This document shows positions 20,859 through 30,816 of a stretch of 64,000 nucleotides of DNA, piece by piece (positions within the stretch are counted from its first letter, which is position 1; each line of letters starts with the position of its first letter). The stretch comes from Psychrobacter aquimaris (GTDB lineage: Bacteria; Pseudomonadota; Gammaproteobacteria; Pseudomonadales; Moraxellaceae). A program made the translations under genes and the position numbers. The stretch covers positions 62,001-126,000 of the forward strand of contig NZ_JABASR010000008.1 of the NCBI RefSeq assembly GCF_016107525.1. Direction: 5' to 3'. Below the pieces are notes generated by a model. The model did not search any database, was not told where the DNA came from, and saw only the letters and a list, made by a program, of their open reading frames with translations.

Positions 20859-21779
20859 TTAAGACTGACGCTTGTTAATCAAAGCCAGTGCCACGTTCGA
20901 GCCATTCGGACGCTTTAAGAACTCACTAATACGTTCGCCTGCCACGACCAATTTATCCAAGTCGATACCTGTGCTGATTCCCATACCATGCAGCATATAA
21001 ACCACGTCTTCGGTTGCAACATTTCCCGTTGCACCTTTGGCATATGGACAACCGCCAAGCCCAGCGACTGAGGTGTCAAATTCACTGACACCCATTTGTA
21101 AAGCCGCTAACGTGTTACTTAACGCTTGACCGTAGGTATCATGAAAATGCCCTGAGATCATCGAAATATCGGCATACTCAAGTGCTGCCTGTAACGCCCG
21201 TTGTACTTTAAGTGGCGTACCAACACCAATGGTGTCCGCAATGCCGATTTGCTCTGAACCAATCTCAACCAACCGTTTAGTAACGTAAGCTACTTGGCTG
21301 GGGTCAATTTCGCCTTCATAAGGACAACCAACAGTGCAAGAGATAACGCCGCGTACTTTGATACCATGTGCTTTTGCTGCCGCGGCAACGGGTGCAAAAC
21401 GCTCAATACTCTCATCGATACTGCAGTTAATGTTCTTCTGGCTAAAGGTTTCACTGGCTGAGCCAAAAATGACGATTTCATCAGGACGATGCAAGATAGC
21501 ATTTTCAAAACCGCGCATATTGGGTACCAGTACCGAGTAACAAACGTCTGTCTGCCGCGTCGGTTCTAGCGCATCAAGCAATGCGCTGTTATCGCCCATT
21601 TGTGGCACCCATTTTGGCGAGACAAAACTGGTCACTTCCAATTTTTTGACACCTGCTACAATCAAATCATTAATGAGCGCCTGCTTGATAGCCGTCGGCA
21701 CCGTCATTGATTCATTCTGCAGTCCATCACGCGGACTGACATCAACGATGGTGACATGGCTTGGATACGAATGGCTCAT
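20859..21779 (-). CDS. mvaB: Hydroxymethylglutaryl-CoA lyase
   Basis: The product is 306 residues, standard for the family. It is a DRE-TIM-type aldolase barrel beginning VTIVDVSPRDGLQNE, with metal-binding HFHDTYGQAL and the C-terminal loop VAGLGGCPYAKGATGNVATED, whose Cys is catalytic in HMG-CoA lyases. It cleaves HMG-CoA to acetyl-CoA and acetoacetate, the final step of leucine breakdown. An AAGGA site lies before the ATG. Its stop-to-start distance from the upstream carboxylase alpha gene is only 15 bases, so it is clearly co-transcribed. Confidence 0.95.
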   Translation of the reverse strand: MSHSYPSHVTIVDVSPRDGLQNESMTVPTAIKQALINDLIVAGVKKLEVTSFVSPKWVPQMGDNSALLDALEPTRQTDVCYSVLVPNMRGFENAILHRPDEIVIFGSASETFSQKNINCSIDESIERFAPVAAAAKAHGIKVRGVISCTVGCPYEGEIDPSQVAYVTKRLVEIGSEQIGIADTIGVGTPLKVQRALQAALEYADISMISGHFHDTYGQALSNTLAALQMGVSEFDTSVAGLGGCPYAKGATGNVATEDVVYMLHGMGISTGIDLDKLVVAGERISEFLKRPNGSNVALALINKRQS

Positions 21780-21794
21780 ATTTGTAATCCTTTT

Positions 21795-23894
21795 CTACTC
21801 ACTTTCACTATCGATACGCAATAGCTCATCACCATCAGCAACCAAGTCACCTGCTGCAAATAATAGCTCTGCTACCACGCCATCTGTCGGTGCGGTAATG
21901 GTATGTTCGATTTTCATGGCTTCGATGACAGCAAGTGGCTCGCCTTTTTTGACCGTGTCTCCAACAGCAACTTTAAAGGCAACAACCTGCCCTGGCATCG
22001 GTGATTTTAAGCTACCGACTGCTGCCGTATCCTCGCCCACATGTGCCATGATATCAACGAGGGTAATCTCATCGCGTCCACTATCTGTAAACACATAGAC
22101 CGTCTCATTATTTACACAGCTTTGAGCACTGATACGTGCACCCTCTAACCATAAGGTATGATTGTGCGCGTCACTGCTATCATAGCTGACTTGCCCTTCA
22201 TAAACCGTTTCGGTCTGAGCAGCGACATTGATATTACTATCATCCTGCGTATTCGCGATTTCTTTGCCAATGACAAGTGTAAAACTACTGAGGTTATCGC
22301 TACCTTTTTTACTGTCAGAACAATTTGTATTGTGCCAATTGCTGATACGAGCAATATATGACTGCTCATCATAAACCAAGCTAAATGAGCGAGTATAATC
22401 GCTATAAGCACGGAACCCTGTTGGCTTGCTAAATGGATCTGAGCCTTGTGTGGTTGCTTCACTGGCAAGCTGCTGCGCGATAGCTGTTACCACAAGCGTC
22501 GATAATTCAAGAGGATGCTGATCAAACAGCTTATCCTGCTCGCGCTCTATCAGCGCCGTATCGAGATTGGCGTTGCTAAACGAGTCGGTATTTAAAATAT
22601 AACGCAAAAATGCCACATTATTTGGCAGACCGACAATACGCGTCTGTGCCAATGCACGATCTAGTCTAGCTAGCGCTTGCTCACGCGTGGGAGCATGCAC
22701 GATAAGCTTGGCAATCATAGAATCATAAAAGGGACTAATTATATCACCCTCACGTACGCCATCATCGATACGCACATTAGCGATGTTAAAAGTACTGTGC
22801 TCAGGCTTTTGATAGGTAAATAACGTCCCTGTCGCTGGCAAGAAGTTATTGTCAGGGTTTTCGGCACAGATACGTGCTTCGATCGCATGACCGTTGATCG
22901 TCAGATCTTCTTGCGATTTTGGCAAAGGCTGACCCGCAGCAACCAACAGCTGCCATTCAACCAAATCGACACCAGTGATGGCTTCGCTAACTGGATGTTC
23001 AACCTGTAAGCGCGTGTTCATTTCCATGAAATAGAAATTCATAGTGCCTTCGCGCTGTTCCACGATAAACTCAACCGTACCTGCACCAACGTAATCAACC
23101 GCACGTGCCGCTTCGATTGCCGCTGTGCCCATCGCTTCACGCATTGAGGCGTCAACACCCGGTGCTGGCGCTTCTTCTAGTACTTTTTGATGGCGACGCT
23201 GTACTGAACAATCACGCTCGAACAGATGCACATAATTGCCATGCGTATCACCGAATACTTGGATTTCGATATGACGAGGTTTGAGGGCATATTTTTCGAT
23301 CAACACTTGATCATTACCAAAACTGGTAATCGCTTCACGGCGACACGAGTCTAATAAATCAATAAAGTCGCTGCTTTGCTCAACGATACGCATGCCTTTA
23401 CCGCCGCCGCCAGCACTCGCTTTAATTAATACTGGATAGCCAATAGCATCTGCCTGTTGCTGCAAAAACTGGGCGTCTTGATTGTCACCATGATAACCCG
23501 GTATCAGTGGCACGCCAGCGGACTCCATCAAGCGCTTGGACTCAGACTTGCCGCCCATGGCGCGAATCGCATCAGCCGATGGACCGATAAAGACCAAGCC
23601 AGCATCTTGGCAGGCCTGAGCAAAATCGGCGTTTTCACTTAAAAATCCATAGCCTGGATGAATGGCCTCAGCGCCTGCTTGCTTAGCGATGGCAATAATA
23701 GCATCACCTTTTAAATAGCTGTCTTTTGGTGCCGAACCACCCAAATAGATAGCCTCATCACAGACAGCCACATGCTTGGCTTCGCGGTCGGCATCAGAAT
23801 AAACAGCGACGGTACTGACGCCAAGACGCTTAGCAGTCGCGGCTACTCGGCAAGCAATTTCACCACGGTTGGCGATTAGAATTTTAGAAAACAT
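21795..23894 (-). CDS. liuD: 3-methylcrotonyl-CoA carboxylase, alpha (biotin) subunit
   Basis: The 699-residue product has the biotin carboxylase N-domain FSKILIANRGEIACR, the ATP-grasp region with KASAGGGGKGMRIV, and the carboxylase motifs RDCSVQRRHQKVLEEAP and EMNTRLQVEHPVSE. A variable linker of about residues 450-620 follows. The C-terminal biotinyl domain carries EAMKIEH with Lys661. It carboxylates biotin with ATP and bicarbonate; the beta subunit transfers the CO2 to 3-methylcrotonyl-CoA. The biotin would be attached by BirA, encoded about 4 kb away. Other biotin-dependent acyl-CoA carboxylases share this layout, but the liu context fixes the substrate. Confidence 0.94.
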   Translation of the reverse strand: MFSKILIANRGEIACRVAATAKRLGVSTVAVYSDADREAKHVAVCDEAIYLGGSAPKDSYLKGDAIIAIAKQAGAEAIHPGYGFLSENADFAQACQDAGLVFIGPSADAIRAMGGKSESKRLMESAGVPLIPGYHGDNQDAQFLQQQADAIGYPVLIKASAGGGGKGMRIVEQSSDFIDLLDSCRREAITSFGNDQVLIEKYALKPRHIEIQVFGDTHGNYVHLFERDCSVQRRHQKVLEEAPAPGVDASMREAMGTAAIEAARAVDYVGAGTVEFIVEQREGTMNFYFMEMNTRLQVEHPVSEAITGVDLVEWQLLVAAGQPLPKSQEDLTINGHAIEARICAENPDNNFLPATGTLFTYQKPEHSTFNIANVRIDDGVREGDIISPFYDSMIAKLIVHAPTREQALARLDRALAQTRIVGLPNNVAFLRYILNTDSFSNANLDTALIEREQDKLFDQHPLELSTLVVTAIAQQLASEATTQGSDPFSKPTGFRAYSDYTRSFSLVYDEQSYIARISNWHNTNCSDSKKGSDNLSSFTLVIGKEIANTQDDSNINVAAQTETVYEGQVSYDSSDAHNHTLWLEGARISAQSCVNNETVYVFTDSGRDEITLVDIMAHVGEDTAAVGSLKSPMPGQVVAFKVAVGDTVKKGEPLAVIEAMKIEHTITAPTDGVVAELLFAAGDLVADGDELLRIDSESE

Positions 23895-23954
23895 AACTAT
23901 CCCTGTGTCTTGTCGTTTTTATTTGACGTCTTGTCGATTTGCCTATTTATATCG

Positions 23955-24773
23955 TTAGTCTGCTGTTAGCCAATCAGGCTTGCGCTTTTGCAAAAATGCT
24001 TGAACGCCCTCTTTACCTTGTGTTGATGAGCGGATATCAGCGATGCCTTTGACCGTGTCGGCAATCAGCTCATCAGTGATGAGCGCACCAGCAACATCGT
24101 GTAATAGCTGTTTGCAGGTTTTAACCGCATCAGGGCTATTTTTGACGACTTTGCTACAGAACGCAGCCACTTCATCATCCAACCACTCTTCGCTGACACG
24201 CTCATGGATAAAGCCAAGCTGACGTGCTTTTTTGGCATCAAACACCTCTGCACTTAAGAAATAACGCTGAGATGCTCTCGCACCTAATGCTCGGATGAGA
24301 TAAGGACTGATGGTCGCAGGCGCCAATCCCAAACGCACTTCGCTGAGGCAAAAGCTGGCAATCTTCACGGCGATGGCCACATCACAAACGGCAACTAACC
24401 CCATGCCACCTGCATAAACATCGCCTTGTATTGCTGCAATGGTGGGCTTGGGGCATTCATAAATAGTCTTGAGCATTTGCGCCAATTTATCCGCATCCGC
24501 TAAATTTTCTTCATAGCTATAGTCCGCCATCGCGCGCATCCAATTAAGATCAGCGCCCGCACAAAATGCCTTGCCAGCAGCTGCTAGCACCACAACACGT
24601 ACGTCATTGTCAGCACCAAGCACAGTGAAAGCATCTGTCAGTTCGGCAATCATTTCATCATTAAAGGCATTACGTATTTCAGGACGGTTCAATGTCACCG
24701 TAGCCACATGCTGTTCAACGCTGACCAGCAAGCTTTTATAATTACTAATATTTTTCGATTTCGCTTCTTTCAT
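23955..24773 (-). CDS. liuC: Methylglutaconyl-CoA hydratase (enoyl-CoA hydratase family)
   Basis: The product has 272 residues, with AGAGAG before the ATG. It is a crotonase-fold protein: VATVTLNRPEIRNAFNDEM, the oxyanion-hole segment GKAFCAGADLNWM, and IQGDVYAGGMGLVAVCDVAIA followed by SEVRLGLAPATISPYLIRALG. This last form is typical of methylglutaconyl-CoA hydratases. It hydrates 3-methylglutaconyl-CoA to HMG-CoA between the carboxylase and the lyase. It lies 60 bases before liuD and 172 bases after liuB, all on the same strand. Confidence 0.9.
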   Translation of the reverse strand: MKEAKSKNISNYKSLLVSVEQHVATVTLNRPEIRNAFNDEMIAELTDAFTVLGADNDVRVVVLAAAGKAFCAGADLNWMRAMADYSYEENLADADKLAQMLKTIYECPKPTIAAIQGDVYAGGMGLVAVCDVAIAVKIASFCLSEVRLGLAPATISPYLIRALGARASQRYFLSAEVFDAKKARQLGFIHERVSEEWLDDEVAAFCSKVVKNSPDAVKTCKQLLHDVAGALITDELIADTVKGIADIRSSTQGKEGVQAFLQKRKPDWLTAD

Positions 24774-24945
24774 AACTCTCTCTATGTTCCTATTTATATA
24801 TGCGTATGTAAATATTTAGCCCAACGTTTGGGTCGTCCATCATAATGCCCATATAAGAAAGTAATATGTCAAAACCCGATGTCGCGGTAGAATCATATTT
24901 AAAAAATTGTCGCACCACTCTCTCATTACGAGCAGACCTTAGCGC

Positions 24946-26556
24946 TTACATTCTAAAGACCCCGAAAGTCGTCTCTTCAATCGGTGCGTTATAGGCGGCG
25001 CTCAGCCCCAATGCCAATACATGACGGGTATCAGCAGGGTCAATCACGCCATCATCCCACATGCGCGCGGTGGCATAATATGGATGACCTTGCTCTTCGT
25101 ACATTTCACGGATTGGCGCTTTAAATGCGGCTTCGTCCTCATCACTCCACGCTTCACCTTTGCGATCAAAATTATCACGTTTGACCGTTGCCAATACCGA
25201 GGCTGCTTGCTCACCGCCCATGACAGAGATGCGTGCATTTGGCCACATCCATAAGAAACGCGGACTATAAGCGCGGCCGCACATGCCGTAGTTACCAGCG
25301 CCAAACGAGCCACCAACGATGACGGTAAATTTCGGTACTTTTGCATTGGCCACTGCCATCACCATCTTGGCACCGTGACGGGCAATACCTTCGTTTTCGT
25401 ATTTACGACCAACCATAAAGCCTGTGATATTTTGCAAAAATACCAAGGGAATTTTGCGCTTACAGCATAGCTCGATGAAATGTGTGCCTTTTTGCGCTGA
25501 CTCACTAAATAGGATACCGTTATTAGCAATGATACCAACAGGCATCCCTTCGATATGCGCAAATCCACAAACCAACGTCGTGCCAAAGCGCGCTTTGAAC
25601 TCATCAAAGGCACTATCATCAACGATACGGGCGATGATTTCTTTAATATCAAATGGCTTGCGTTTATCTGTCGGAATCACGCCGTAAAGTTCTTTGGCGT
25701 CATACTGTGGCGGACGTGGTGTGATTTGATTGGGAATGTGTTTGGCAGGACGATTCAAATGACTGACGATATTACGGGCTATGGATAACGCATGAGTGTC
25801 GTTTTGCGCTAAGTGATCGACCACGCCTGAGAGCCGCGTATGGACATCGCCGCCGCCCAAATCCTCTGCGGTCACCTCTTCACCCGTTGCGGCTTTTACC
25901 AGTGGCGGACCACCCAAAAAGATGGTGCCTTGCTCTTTGACAATGATAGACTCATCGCTCATGGCAGGCACATACGCGCCGCCAGCCGTACAGCTACCCA
26001 TGACCACCGCGATTTGCGGTATACCTGCCGCACTAAGGTTGGCTTGGTTAAAAAAGATACGACCAAAATGCTCTTTATCAGGGAACACGTCATCTTGGTT
26101 TGGTAAGTTTGCTCCACCTGAATCGACCAAATAAACACACGGCAGATGATTTTCTTGCGCAATTTCTTGGGCGCGTAGATGCTTTTTGACCGTCATTGGG
26201 TAGTAGGTGCCGCCTTTTACCGTGGCATCGTTACAGACAATCATACATTCGATACCATTAATACGACCAATGCCTGCAATCACGCCAGCCGCTGGAATCT
26301 CTTCGCCATACATGTCATGCGCTGCCATCGGTGCCACTTCCAAAAATGGCGTACCCACATCAAGCAAACGCTCGACACGCTCGCGTGGTAGCAACTTGCC
26401 GCGTGCTAGATGCTTGGCACGTGCGCGCTCTGAGCCGCCTTGGGCGACTTTGCGCAGGTGCACATACAGATCATCGACTATCTCTTGCATCGCCGCACTG
26501 TTTTGCTGAAAGTCGCTTGAGTTTGGACTCAGTTTACTGGTTATGATAGCGCTCAT
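24946..26556 (-). CDS. liuB: 3-methylcrotonyl-CoA carboxylase, beta (transferase) subunit
   Basis: The product is 536 residues from ATG 26556, which follows AAGGGAT; the frame is open 66 bases further upstream but without a good site. It is a carboxyltransferase of the crotonase superfamily with [16 protein letters not shown] near the start, [33 protein letters not shown], and [16 protein letters not shown] for acyl-CoA binding. The later motifs are [15 protein letters not shown] and [16 protein letters not shown]. The string of motifs matches the methylcrotonyl-CoA enzyme rather than the propionyl-CoA one. It works in a hetero-oligomer with the alpha subunit encoded two genes downstream. Confidence 0.95.
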   Translation of the reverse strand: MSAIITSKLSPNSSDFQQNSAAMQEIVDDLYVHLRKVAQGGSERARAKHLARGKLLPRERVERLLDVGTPFLEVAPMAAHDMYGEEIPAAGVIAGIGRINGIECMIVCNDATVKGGTYYPMTVKKHLRAQEIAQENHLPCVYLVDSGGANLPNQDDVFPDKEHFGRIFFNQANLSAAGIPQIAVVMGSCTAGGAYVPAMSDESIIVKEQGTIFLGGPPLVKAATGEEVTAEDLGGGDVHTRLSGVVDHLAQNDTHALSIARNIVSHLNRPAKHIPNQITPRPPQYDAKELYGVIPTDKRKPFDIKEIIARIVDDSAFDEFKARFGTTLVCGFAHIEGMPVGIIANNGILFSESAQKGTHFIELCCKRKIPLVFLQNITGFMVGRKYENEGIARHGAKMVMAVANAKVPKFTVIVGGSFGAGNYGMCGRAYSPRFLWMWPNARISVMGGEQAASVLATVKRDNFDRKGEAWSDEDEAAFKAPIREMYEEQGHPYYATARMWDDGVIDPADTRHVLALGLSAAYNAPIEETTFGVFRM

Positions 26557-26685
26557 GATATCCCTTTTTCTTTGATACATAGATTCGTAAATGCGAGTAG
26601 CTTTGTATATGAATGATGGCAACTGCTATTTTTTAAGTATGACTCACATAGTTCATCTTTAGTGTTTTAGAGCTGATAAGTCAGC

Positions 26686-28464
26686 TTACGACAAACCCAA
26701 CTCTTCTTTCATTTGCTCAATAATTTTATACTTTTGAATCTTGCCCGTGATGGTCATTGGATACTCAGTCACAAAGCGATAGTAAGCAGGCACTTTATAA
26801 TGAGCGATATGCTCACTGCAGAATTCACGGACTTCCTCTTCGGTCAAGCAGTCCTGCTCTTTAGGAATAATCCACGCCGCCAGCACTTCACCGTAACGCT
26901 CGTCTGGTATTCCAACGATTTGCACATCGCGAATCTTTGGATGACGATAAAGGTAGTTTTCGATTTCTACTGGATAGATATTTTCGCCACCGCGAATCAC
27001 CATGTCTTTACTACGACCAACGATTTTTACATAGCCGTCTTCATCCATCGTTGCCAAATCACCCGTATGCATCCAGCCATCTTGAATGGCTTCGCGCGTT
27101 TTAAAACGGCTACCCCAATAACCCTTCATCACTGAATAGCCCCTTGTGAGTAGCTCGCCAGTCTCCCCGATAGGCGCAATTTCACCCGTCTCGGTATCAA
27201 TAACCTTGACCTCAAGCGCAGGCTGTACCAATCCCACGGTCGAGACTTGTTTATCCAATGGCGTGTGCTCGTTGGTCTGGCAAGATACTGGACTGGTCTC
27301 TGTCATACCATAAGCGATAGTGACTTCGCTCATGTGCATCTTGTCGATGACACGGCGCATGACTTCAATCGGGCAACTAGAACCTGCCATAATGCCCGTA
27401 CGCAAAGTGGATAAATCAAAGTTTTCAAATTCAGGATGATCAAGCTCGGCGATAAACATCGTTGGCACACCATGTAGACCGGTACATTTCTCTTCTTCGA
27501 CGGCTTTTAATACCGTTAATGGCTCAAAACCATCGTTTGGATAAACGATACAGCCACCATGCGTCAGAATCGCCAAATTACCAAGCACCATACCAAAGCA
27601 ATGATATAGCGGTACTGGAATGCACAGTCTATCCTCTTCCGTGAGATTCATGGCCTCACCGATGAAGTAGCCGTTATTGAGGATATTGCGATGGCTTAAG
27701 GTTGCGCCTTTTGGTGTACCTGTCGTGCCACTAGTGAACTGCACGTTGATGGCATCAGTATTTTTGAGTTGAGCTTGACGTTCGGCAACACGTGGATCGT
27801 TGGCATCGCCCTCGCTCATCCATGCAGAGAATTTCTGCATGAAACCAAAGGTCTCGTCCGACTCTGGTTCATCAATCCAAATGATACGCTCGATCGTTGG
27901 AATCTCGACCAAATCAAGCTGGGTGTAATCTTTATGATAAATCTCAGGACATAGCTCACGGATCAGACTGGCGTAGTCACTGGTTTTAAAATGACGCATA
28001 AGCACCAGTGCTGAGCAGCCGAGTTTGTTCAAGGCATATTGCAGCTCAAAGGTACGGTAGGCAGGATTGATATTGACAAGGATAACGCCGACTTTTGCGG
28101 TGGCCAATTGCATGAGTAGCCATTCAGCATTATTGTGTGACCAGATACCGATGCGATCGCCAATCTCAAGCCCCATCTCAATCATACTACTGGCTAGCTG
28201 ATTGACCTGCTGCTGTAGCTCACGATATGTCCAGCGGATGTTTTGATGACAGACGACCAGCGCTTCACGCTCAGGATATTTGGACACAATGGCATCAAAA
28301 AAGTCGCCGATTGTCGCTTCAATCAGCGGTACATCAGGACCTTTATCATAGCTTTGGGTGAGCGGCGCATTTGCTGAGCGTGCGCCCATATTGATACTAG
28401 GGATATTATCTAAAATAGCATCGAAATCAACGTGAGTCGCATCGAAATTAGAATTTTGAGTCAT
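26686..28464 (-). CDS. Acyl-CoA synthetase (AMP-binding), copy 1
   Basis: The product is 592 residues with AAAGGACTCGTT before the ATG. It is an ANL-superfamily adenylating enzyme: P-loop-like [12 protein letters not shown] at residues 244-255, [44 protein letters not shown] and the C-terminal catalytic Lys in [10 protein letters not shown]. It activates a medium- or branched-chain acid to its CoA ester through an acyl-AMP. Its position before liuB suggests an acid feeding this route, such as isovalerate, but the substrate is not fixed by sequence. The next gene upstream is a close paralogue, and the promoters share the same layout. Confidence 0.9.
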   Translation of the reverse strand: MTQNSNFDATHVDFDAILDNIPSINMGARSANAPLTQSYDKGPDVPLIEATIGDFFDAIVSKYPEREALVVCHQNIRWTYRELQQQVNQLASSMIEMGLEIGDRIGIWSHNNAEWLLMQLATAKVGVILVNINPAYRTFELQYALNKLGCSALVLMRHFKTSDYASLIRELCPEIYHKDYTQLDLVEIPTIERIIWIDEPESDETFGFMQKFSAWMSEGDANDPRVAERQAQLKNTDAINVQFTSGTTGTPKGATLSHRNILNNGYFIGEAMNLTEEDRLCIPVPLYHCFGMVLGNLAILTHGGCIVYPNDGFEPLTVLKAVEEEKCTGLHGVPTMFIAELDHPEFENFDLSTLRTGIMAGSSCPIEVMRRVIDKMHMSEVTIAYGMTETSPVSCQTNEHTPLDKQVSTVGLVQPALEVKVIDTETGEIAPIGETGELLTRGYSVMKGYWGSRFKTREAIQDGWMHTGDLATMDEDGYVKIVGRSKDMVIRGGENIYPVEIENYLYRHPKIRDVQIVGIPDERYGEVLAAWIIPKEQDCLTEEEVREFCSEHIAHYKVPAYYRFVTEYPMTITGKIQKYKIIEQMKEELGLS

Positions 28465-28555
28465 AACGAGTCCTTTCGTTTTACTTTCTATGGTGCTGAT
28501 TATTCGCCTGTCACCGATTCATTCTTCCTTGAACAGGTCTTGACTAGCGTTAGCT

Positions 28556-28606
28556 ACTATACCGTCTTAAATCGAAGGCTGTCAATAATAGTAATACAAT
28601 ATGTAT
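28556..28606 (-). promoter_or_regulatory. Sigma70-type promoter and operator of acyl-CoA synthetase copy 1
   Basis: On the minus strand TTGACA (28585-28580) and TATAGT (28561-28556) are separated by 18 bases. Just upstream of the -35 lies the dyad ATAC-N5-GTAT (28594-28606). The same arrangement precedes the paralogous gene, which supports a shared regulator. Confidence 0.75.
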
Positions 28607-28675
28607 CATTTAAAATAAAATCATAAGATGAATTCATCCGTAATGACTAAACGACGCGTCTTTTGTCTGGCTTAA

Positions 28676-28720
28676 ATTAAAAAAACCAGCCTTATAACAT
28701 AATAGTAAAAAGCTGGCTTT
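28676..28720 (-). terminator. Terminator of acyl-CoA synthetase copy 2
   Basis: On the minus strand AAGCCAGC and GCTGGTT pair around an AT-rich loop, followed by a T-run. It lies between the two paralogues. Confidence 0.75.
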
Positions 28721-28742
28721 TCCAGTAATTAGTAGTTTCAAA

Positions 28743-30515
28743 TCACTCTAGACCTAACTCCTCTATCATTTTTTCGACGATTTTATACTTCTGAATTTTT
28801 CCAGTGATGGTCATTGGATATTCAGTCACGAAGCGGAAATAGGTCGGCACTTTATAATGAGCAATATGTTCACGACAAAACTGCCTTATCTCTTCTTCGT
28901 TTAAGCTATCTGGCTCTTTTGCAATAATCCATGCCGCCAATACTTCACCATACTTTTTATCAGGAACGCCAACAATTTGTACATCGCGAATCTTAGGATG
29001 ACGGTATAGATAGTTCTCGACTTCTACTGGATAGATATTTTCCCCGCCGCGAATAATCATATCTTTGCTACGTCCAACCACAGTGATATAACCATCTTCA
29101 TCCATAGTCGCAAGGTCACCCGTATGCATCCAGCCATCTTGAATGGCAGTACGCGTTTTAAAGTGGCTACCCCAATAACCTTTCATCACGGCATAGCCAT
29201 AAGTGAGTAATTCACCCGTCCCTCCTATCGGGACGACATCACCAGTTTCAGTATCGACGATTTTGACCTCAAGCGCTGGCAGCACCATCCCTACTGTAGA
29301 GACTCTCTTTTCAAGCGGCGTTTTCGAGCTGGTCTGACAGGAGGCTGGACTGGTCTCAGTCATGCCATAAGCAATGGTGACCTCGCTCATGTGCATCTTA
29401 TCCATGACACGGCGCATGACTTCAATTGGACAGCTTGAGCCGCCCATGATACCGGTGCGCAAGCTGGATAAATCAAAGCTATCGAAGTCTGGATGATCAA
29501 GCTCAGCGATAAACATCGTCGGTACACCAAGCAGAGCTGTGCATTTTTCTTCTTCCACCGTTTGTAATACCGTTAGCGGATCGAAACCATCGTTGGGATA
29601 AACCGCGCAACCACCATGGGTCAAGATGGCGAGATTACCACCTACCATGCCAAAGCAGTGATAGAGTGGCAATGGGATACATAGCTTATCCTCTTCCGTC
29701 AGCCTCATTCCCTCACCCATAAAATAGCCATTATTCAAGATATTACGATGCGTTAAGGTTGCGCCTTTTGGGGTGCCAGTCGTCCCACTAGTAAACTGTA
29801 CACTGATAGCGTCGGTGTTTTTAAGTTGGGCTTGGCGCTCTGCAACACGTGGGTCGTTAGCATGTCCCTCTGCCATCCAAGCAGAGAACTTTTGCATAAA
29901 ATTAAAACTCTCATCGCTTCCTGATTCATCAATCCAAATGATACGCTCAATCGTCGGAATCTCAACCAAGTCAAGTTGCTGATAGTTCTTATGATAAATT
30001 TCAGGACATAGCTCACGAATCATTTGCGCGTAGTCACTGCTTTTGAAGTGACGCATCAATACCAATGCCGAACAGCCTAGCTTATTCAGCGCATATTGCA
30101 GCTCAAAGGTACGGTAGGCAGGATTGATATTGACAAGGATAACGCCGATTTTTGCAGTCGCTAATTGCATCATTAGCCATTCAGCATTATTGTGTGACCA
30201 GATACCAATGCGATCGCCAATCTCGAGCCCCATCTCAATCATGGCACTTGCCAGCTGATTGACTTTTTCCTGTAAATCACGGTAGATCAATCGGATGTTT
30301 TGATGGCGAGAAATTAAGGCTTCACGCTCAGGGTATTTGGAGACAATAGCATCAAAGAAATCACCGATGGTCGCCTCAATCAGCGGCACATCAGGGCCTT
30401 TATCATGGCTTTGGGTGAGGGGTGCATTTTCTGAACGCGCGCCCATCTTAACTTTGGGGATATTATTGAGAATACTGTCTTTAGTAGTACTGTCGAAGTC
30501 AGAAACCTGAGTCAT
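28743..30515 (-). CDS. Acyl-CoA synthetase (AMP-binding), copy 2
   Basis: The 590-residue product aligns with copy 1 along its whole length, with identical blocks at most motifs ([39 protein letters not shown]). Differences concentrate at the N-terminus, around residues 70-85, and at scattered positions. This is a tandem duplication that included the promoter region. It keeps all residues expected for acyl adenylation and thioester formation, so both copies should be active. Small changes in the acid-binding part (for example TGLHGVP in copy 1 against TALLGVP here) could shift chain-length preference. It has its own terminator and so is probably expressed independently of the liu genes. Confidence 0.9.
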   Translation of the reverse strand: MTQVSDFDSTTKDSILNNIPKVKMGARSENAPLTQSHDKGPDVPLIEATIGDFFDAIVSKYPEREALISRHQNIRLIYRDLQEKVNQLASAMIEMGLEIGDRIGIWSHNNAEWLMMQLATAKIGVILVNINPAYRTFELQYALNKLGCSALVLMRHFKSSDYAQMIRELCPEIYHKNYQQLDLVEIPTIERIIWIDESGSDESFNFMQKFSAWMAEGHANDPRVAERQAQLKNTDAISVQFTSGTTGTPKGATLTHRNILNNGYFMGEGMRLTEEDKLCIPLPLYHCFGMVGGNLAILTHGGCAVYPNDGFDPLTVLQTVEEEKCTALLGVPTMFIAELDHPDFDSFDLSSLRTGIMGGSSCPIEVMRRVMDKMHMSEVTIAYGMTETSPASCQTSSKTPLEKRVSTVGMVLPALEVKIVDTETGDVVPIGGTGELLTYGYAVMKGYWGSHFKTRTAIQDGWMHTGDLATMDEDGYITVVGRSKDMIIRGGENIYPVEVENYLYRHPKIRDVQIVGVPDKKYGEVLAAWIIAKEPDSLNEEEIRQFCREHIAHYKVPTYFRFVTEYPMTITGKIQKYKIVEKMIEELGLE

Positions 30516-30642
30516 AACGAATCCTTTCGTTTTGCTGTTTATTATTTTTTATCAGAGCGGTAATAGATTACAAAGGTAAATACCATATTCTTCCTTGAAT
30601 ATTCTTTGTCACCATAGACTATAATTAAATCAAGCCCTCACC

Positions 30643-30694
30643 AATATAGCCTCTTAAATGAAAGCCTGTCAATAATATTGATACAGTACGTATC
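30643..30694 (-). promoter_or_regulatory. Sigma70-type promoter and operator of acyl-CoA synthetase copy 2
   Basis: On the minus strand TTGACA (30672-30667) and TATATT (30648-30643) are 18 bases apart. The dyad GATAC-N5-GTATC (30680-30694) sits immediately upstream. Spacing and flanking bases match the copy 1 promoter. Confidence 0.78.
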
Positions 30695-30754
30695 GATTAC
30701 TATTGCTGCACCATTTTATTAAATTCATGATTAATACAAAAGCTGCGATAGACA

Positions 30755-30793
30755 TAAAAAAGCCAACGCTGCATTAGGCTTGCAGCGCTGGCT
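30755..30793 (-). terminator. Terminator of the rubredoxin-reductase-like gene
   Basis: AGCCAGCGCTGCA and TGCAGCGTTGGCT form a 13-bp stem with one wobble pair on the minus strand, followed by six T residues. Confidence 0.88.
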
Positions 30794-30816
30794 ATGATTT
30801 AGAGTTTTTTTAATAG

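Larger units (their letters stand above)
30516..30816. other. Intergenic region upstream of synthetase copy 2
   Basis: This stretch holds the promoter and operator of synthetase copy 2 and the terminator of the flavoprotein gene, listed separately. I see no open frame worth calling. Confidence 0.6.

Noticed and set aside
21646..22098. Plus-strand open frame of 150 codons
   Set aside because: It is antisense to the biotinyl domain of liuD and the start of mvaB; no motif supports it.
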